From a bacterium (lineage in GTDB: Bacteria > Armatimonadota > HRBIN16), in assembly GCA_025057335.1 (NCBI GenBank), contig JANWXG010000152.1, forward strand, positions 1 to 6,546: a stretch of DNA of 6,546 nt. Direction: 5' to 3'. Position numbers and translations under genes: made by a program. The notes under the pieces are model-generated. The model ran no database searches and had not been told where the DNA came from. It was given only the letters and a program-made list of their open reading frames with translations. Shown in pieces: positions 6,255 to 6,546 of this stretch (its first letter is position 1; the number at the start of each line of letters is the position of its first letter).

Positions 6255-6312
6255 TGGAGGGTCGCGCTCTGTCGCGACCAAACAGACGGCTTGGCAGGAG
6301 CCTCGCCCTCCA
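6255..6312. repeat. GC-rich nested hairpin immediately 3' of the cyclic-nucleotide-binding gene
   Basis: TGGAGGG (6255-6261) pairs with CCCTCCA (6306-6312). Inside, GGTCGCG (6260-6266) pairs with CGCGACC (6273-6279) over 7 bp with a CTCTGT loop; the two stems share two bases, so they compete or stack partly. CCTCGCCCTCCA at 6301-6312 is an exact 12-bp direct repeat of 6004-6015. It begins 6 bp after the stop of the minus-strand gene at 6319. It could serve as a transcript 3' end structure, but no U-run follows. Confidence 0.5.
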
Positions 6313-6318
6313 CACAGG

Positions 6319-6546
6319 TCACCTTCTGGCACTGTACACGTCCAGCAGCTGCAAGCGCGTCGCCTGCAACCGCTGCGTGATAATCTCTGCGAACCGCTTG
6401 AGCAGCTCGTATCCCAGGTCGTGGTCTTCCTCACACTTGCGACGCAGGCACTCCCCATCTAGCGCAATGGCGCGCGTCTGCTCTATCGCTCGCGCGTCGA
6501 AGTGCCATCGGTAAGGCGGCACTAGCCATGACCAGCCGAGGATGTC
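6319..6546 (-). CDS. Cyclic nucleotide-binding domain protein, C-terminal fragment (cut by window edge)
   Basis: The frame is open to the right edge, giving the last 75 residues. They begin 'DILGWSWLVPPYRWHF', which fits the phosphate-binding cassette region of the cNMP/CAP effector domain. 'ARAIEQTRAIALDGECL' follows as the last barrel strands, then a long C-helix, 'GYELLKRFAEIITQRLQ' onward. The protein ends at about residue 75 with no helix-turn-helix, so it is not a Crp/Fnr-type DNA-binding regulator. Stand-alone cNMP-domain proteins of this kind are known beside group 3b hydrogenase genes and may sense a nucleotide or modulate the enzyme; that role is inference. The canonical cassette Arg-Ser/Thr-Ala is replaced by PYRWHFDA, so nucleotide binding is not assured. 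A GTG at 6520-6522 is not the real start, as homology continues upstream of it. Confidence 0.8.
   Translation of the reverse strand, partial: DILGWSWLVPPYRWHFDARAIEQTRAIALDGECLRRKCEEDHDLGYELLKRFAEIITQRLQATRLQLLDVYSARR

Larger units (their letters stand above)
6009..6261. mobile_element. Composite repeat block with imperfect terminal inverted repeats (MITE-like)
   Basis: The left end (6009-6030) reads CCCTCCA, a 4-nt spacer, then TGTCATTCTGA. The right end (6239-6261), read on the minus strand, is CCCTCCA, a 5-nt spacer, then TGTCATGCTGA. Outside the spacer 17 of 18 positions agree. The block is about 253 bp, encodes nothing and contains three of the GTAG-headed hairpins and a long stem. This is what a non-autonomous element or a nest of repeats would look like. 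No target-site duplication is evident and no transposase is in the window, so mobility is inference. Confidence 0.4.
5759..6318. other. 560-bp gene-free spacer filled with hairpin repeats, upstream of the gamma-delta-alpha unit
   Basis: No reading frame here resembles a protein; the open frames crossing it run through palindromes and have biased Arg/Pro/Ser content. No ferredoxin-like cysteine pattern (as expected for a beta subunit) is present in any frame. The interval consists of 5759-5820 (leader of the gamma gene, without a clear -35/-10 pair), then a near-continuous run of inverted repeats to 6312, described separately. Any promoter for the gamma-delta-alpha genes must lie here unless they are co-transcribed with the upstream cyclic-nucleotide-binding gene through the repeats. 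Confidence 0.8.

Overview
The window carries most of a bacterial group 3b-type [NiFe] hydrogenase locus (soluble NAD(P)-linked 'sulfhydrogenase' family) with part of its maturation machinery, all on the minus strand. The sequence is moderately GC-rich, with bacterial-style overlapping genes and purine-rich ribosome binding sites. The interspersed hairpin repeats resemble non-coding repeats I recall from thermophilic or environmental phyla such as Chloroflexota and Armatimonadota. That taxonomic hint is memory-based and weak; only 'bacterium' is secure.

In transcription order, from the right edge leftwards: (1) 6546-6319, the C-terminal 75 residues of a stand-alone cyclic-nucleotide-binding-domain protein, cut by the window edge. 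(2) 6318-5759, about 560 bp without genes, packed with structured repeats: GTAG-headed small hairpins in both orientations, a three-way-junction palindrome, a perfect 45-bp tandem duplication and a composite block with imperfect terminal inverted repeats. (3) 5758-2879, a tight three-gene unit: the FAD/[2Fe-2S] NAD(P)-binding gamma subunit, the three-[4Fe-4S] delta (small) subunit and the NiFe alpha (large) subunit. (4) 2878-2119, a region without an intact gene that holds a 5'-truncated ABC-2 permease remnant on the plus strand. (5) 2118-1087, a cytoplasmic class C beta-lactamase-like serine hydrolase. (6) 979-1, an overlapping maturation block: M52 hydrogenase maturation protease, HypA, and the first 56 residues of HypB, cut by the left edge.

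The genes fit together as follows. HypA and HypB deliver nickel to the large-subunit precursor. The M52 protease then trims the C-terminal tail after the DPCxxCxxH motif, here predicted as the last nine residues. The mature alpha subunit exchanges electrons through the delta Fe-S chain to the gamma flavin and NAD(P). The beta electron-transfer subunit (HydB), usual in the four-subunit enzyme, is not in the window and could lie beyond the right edge. The serine hydrolase and the permease remnant separate structural from maturation genes and look like later arrivals. The most unusual part is the repeat-rich spacer between the cyclic-nucleotide-binding gene and the gamma subunit.
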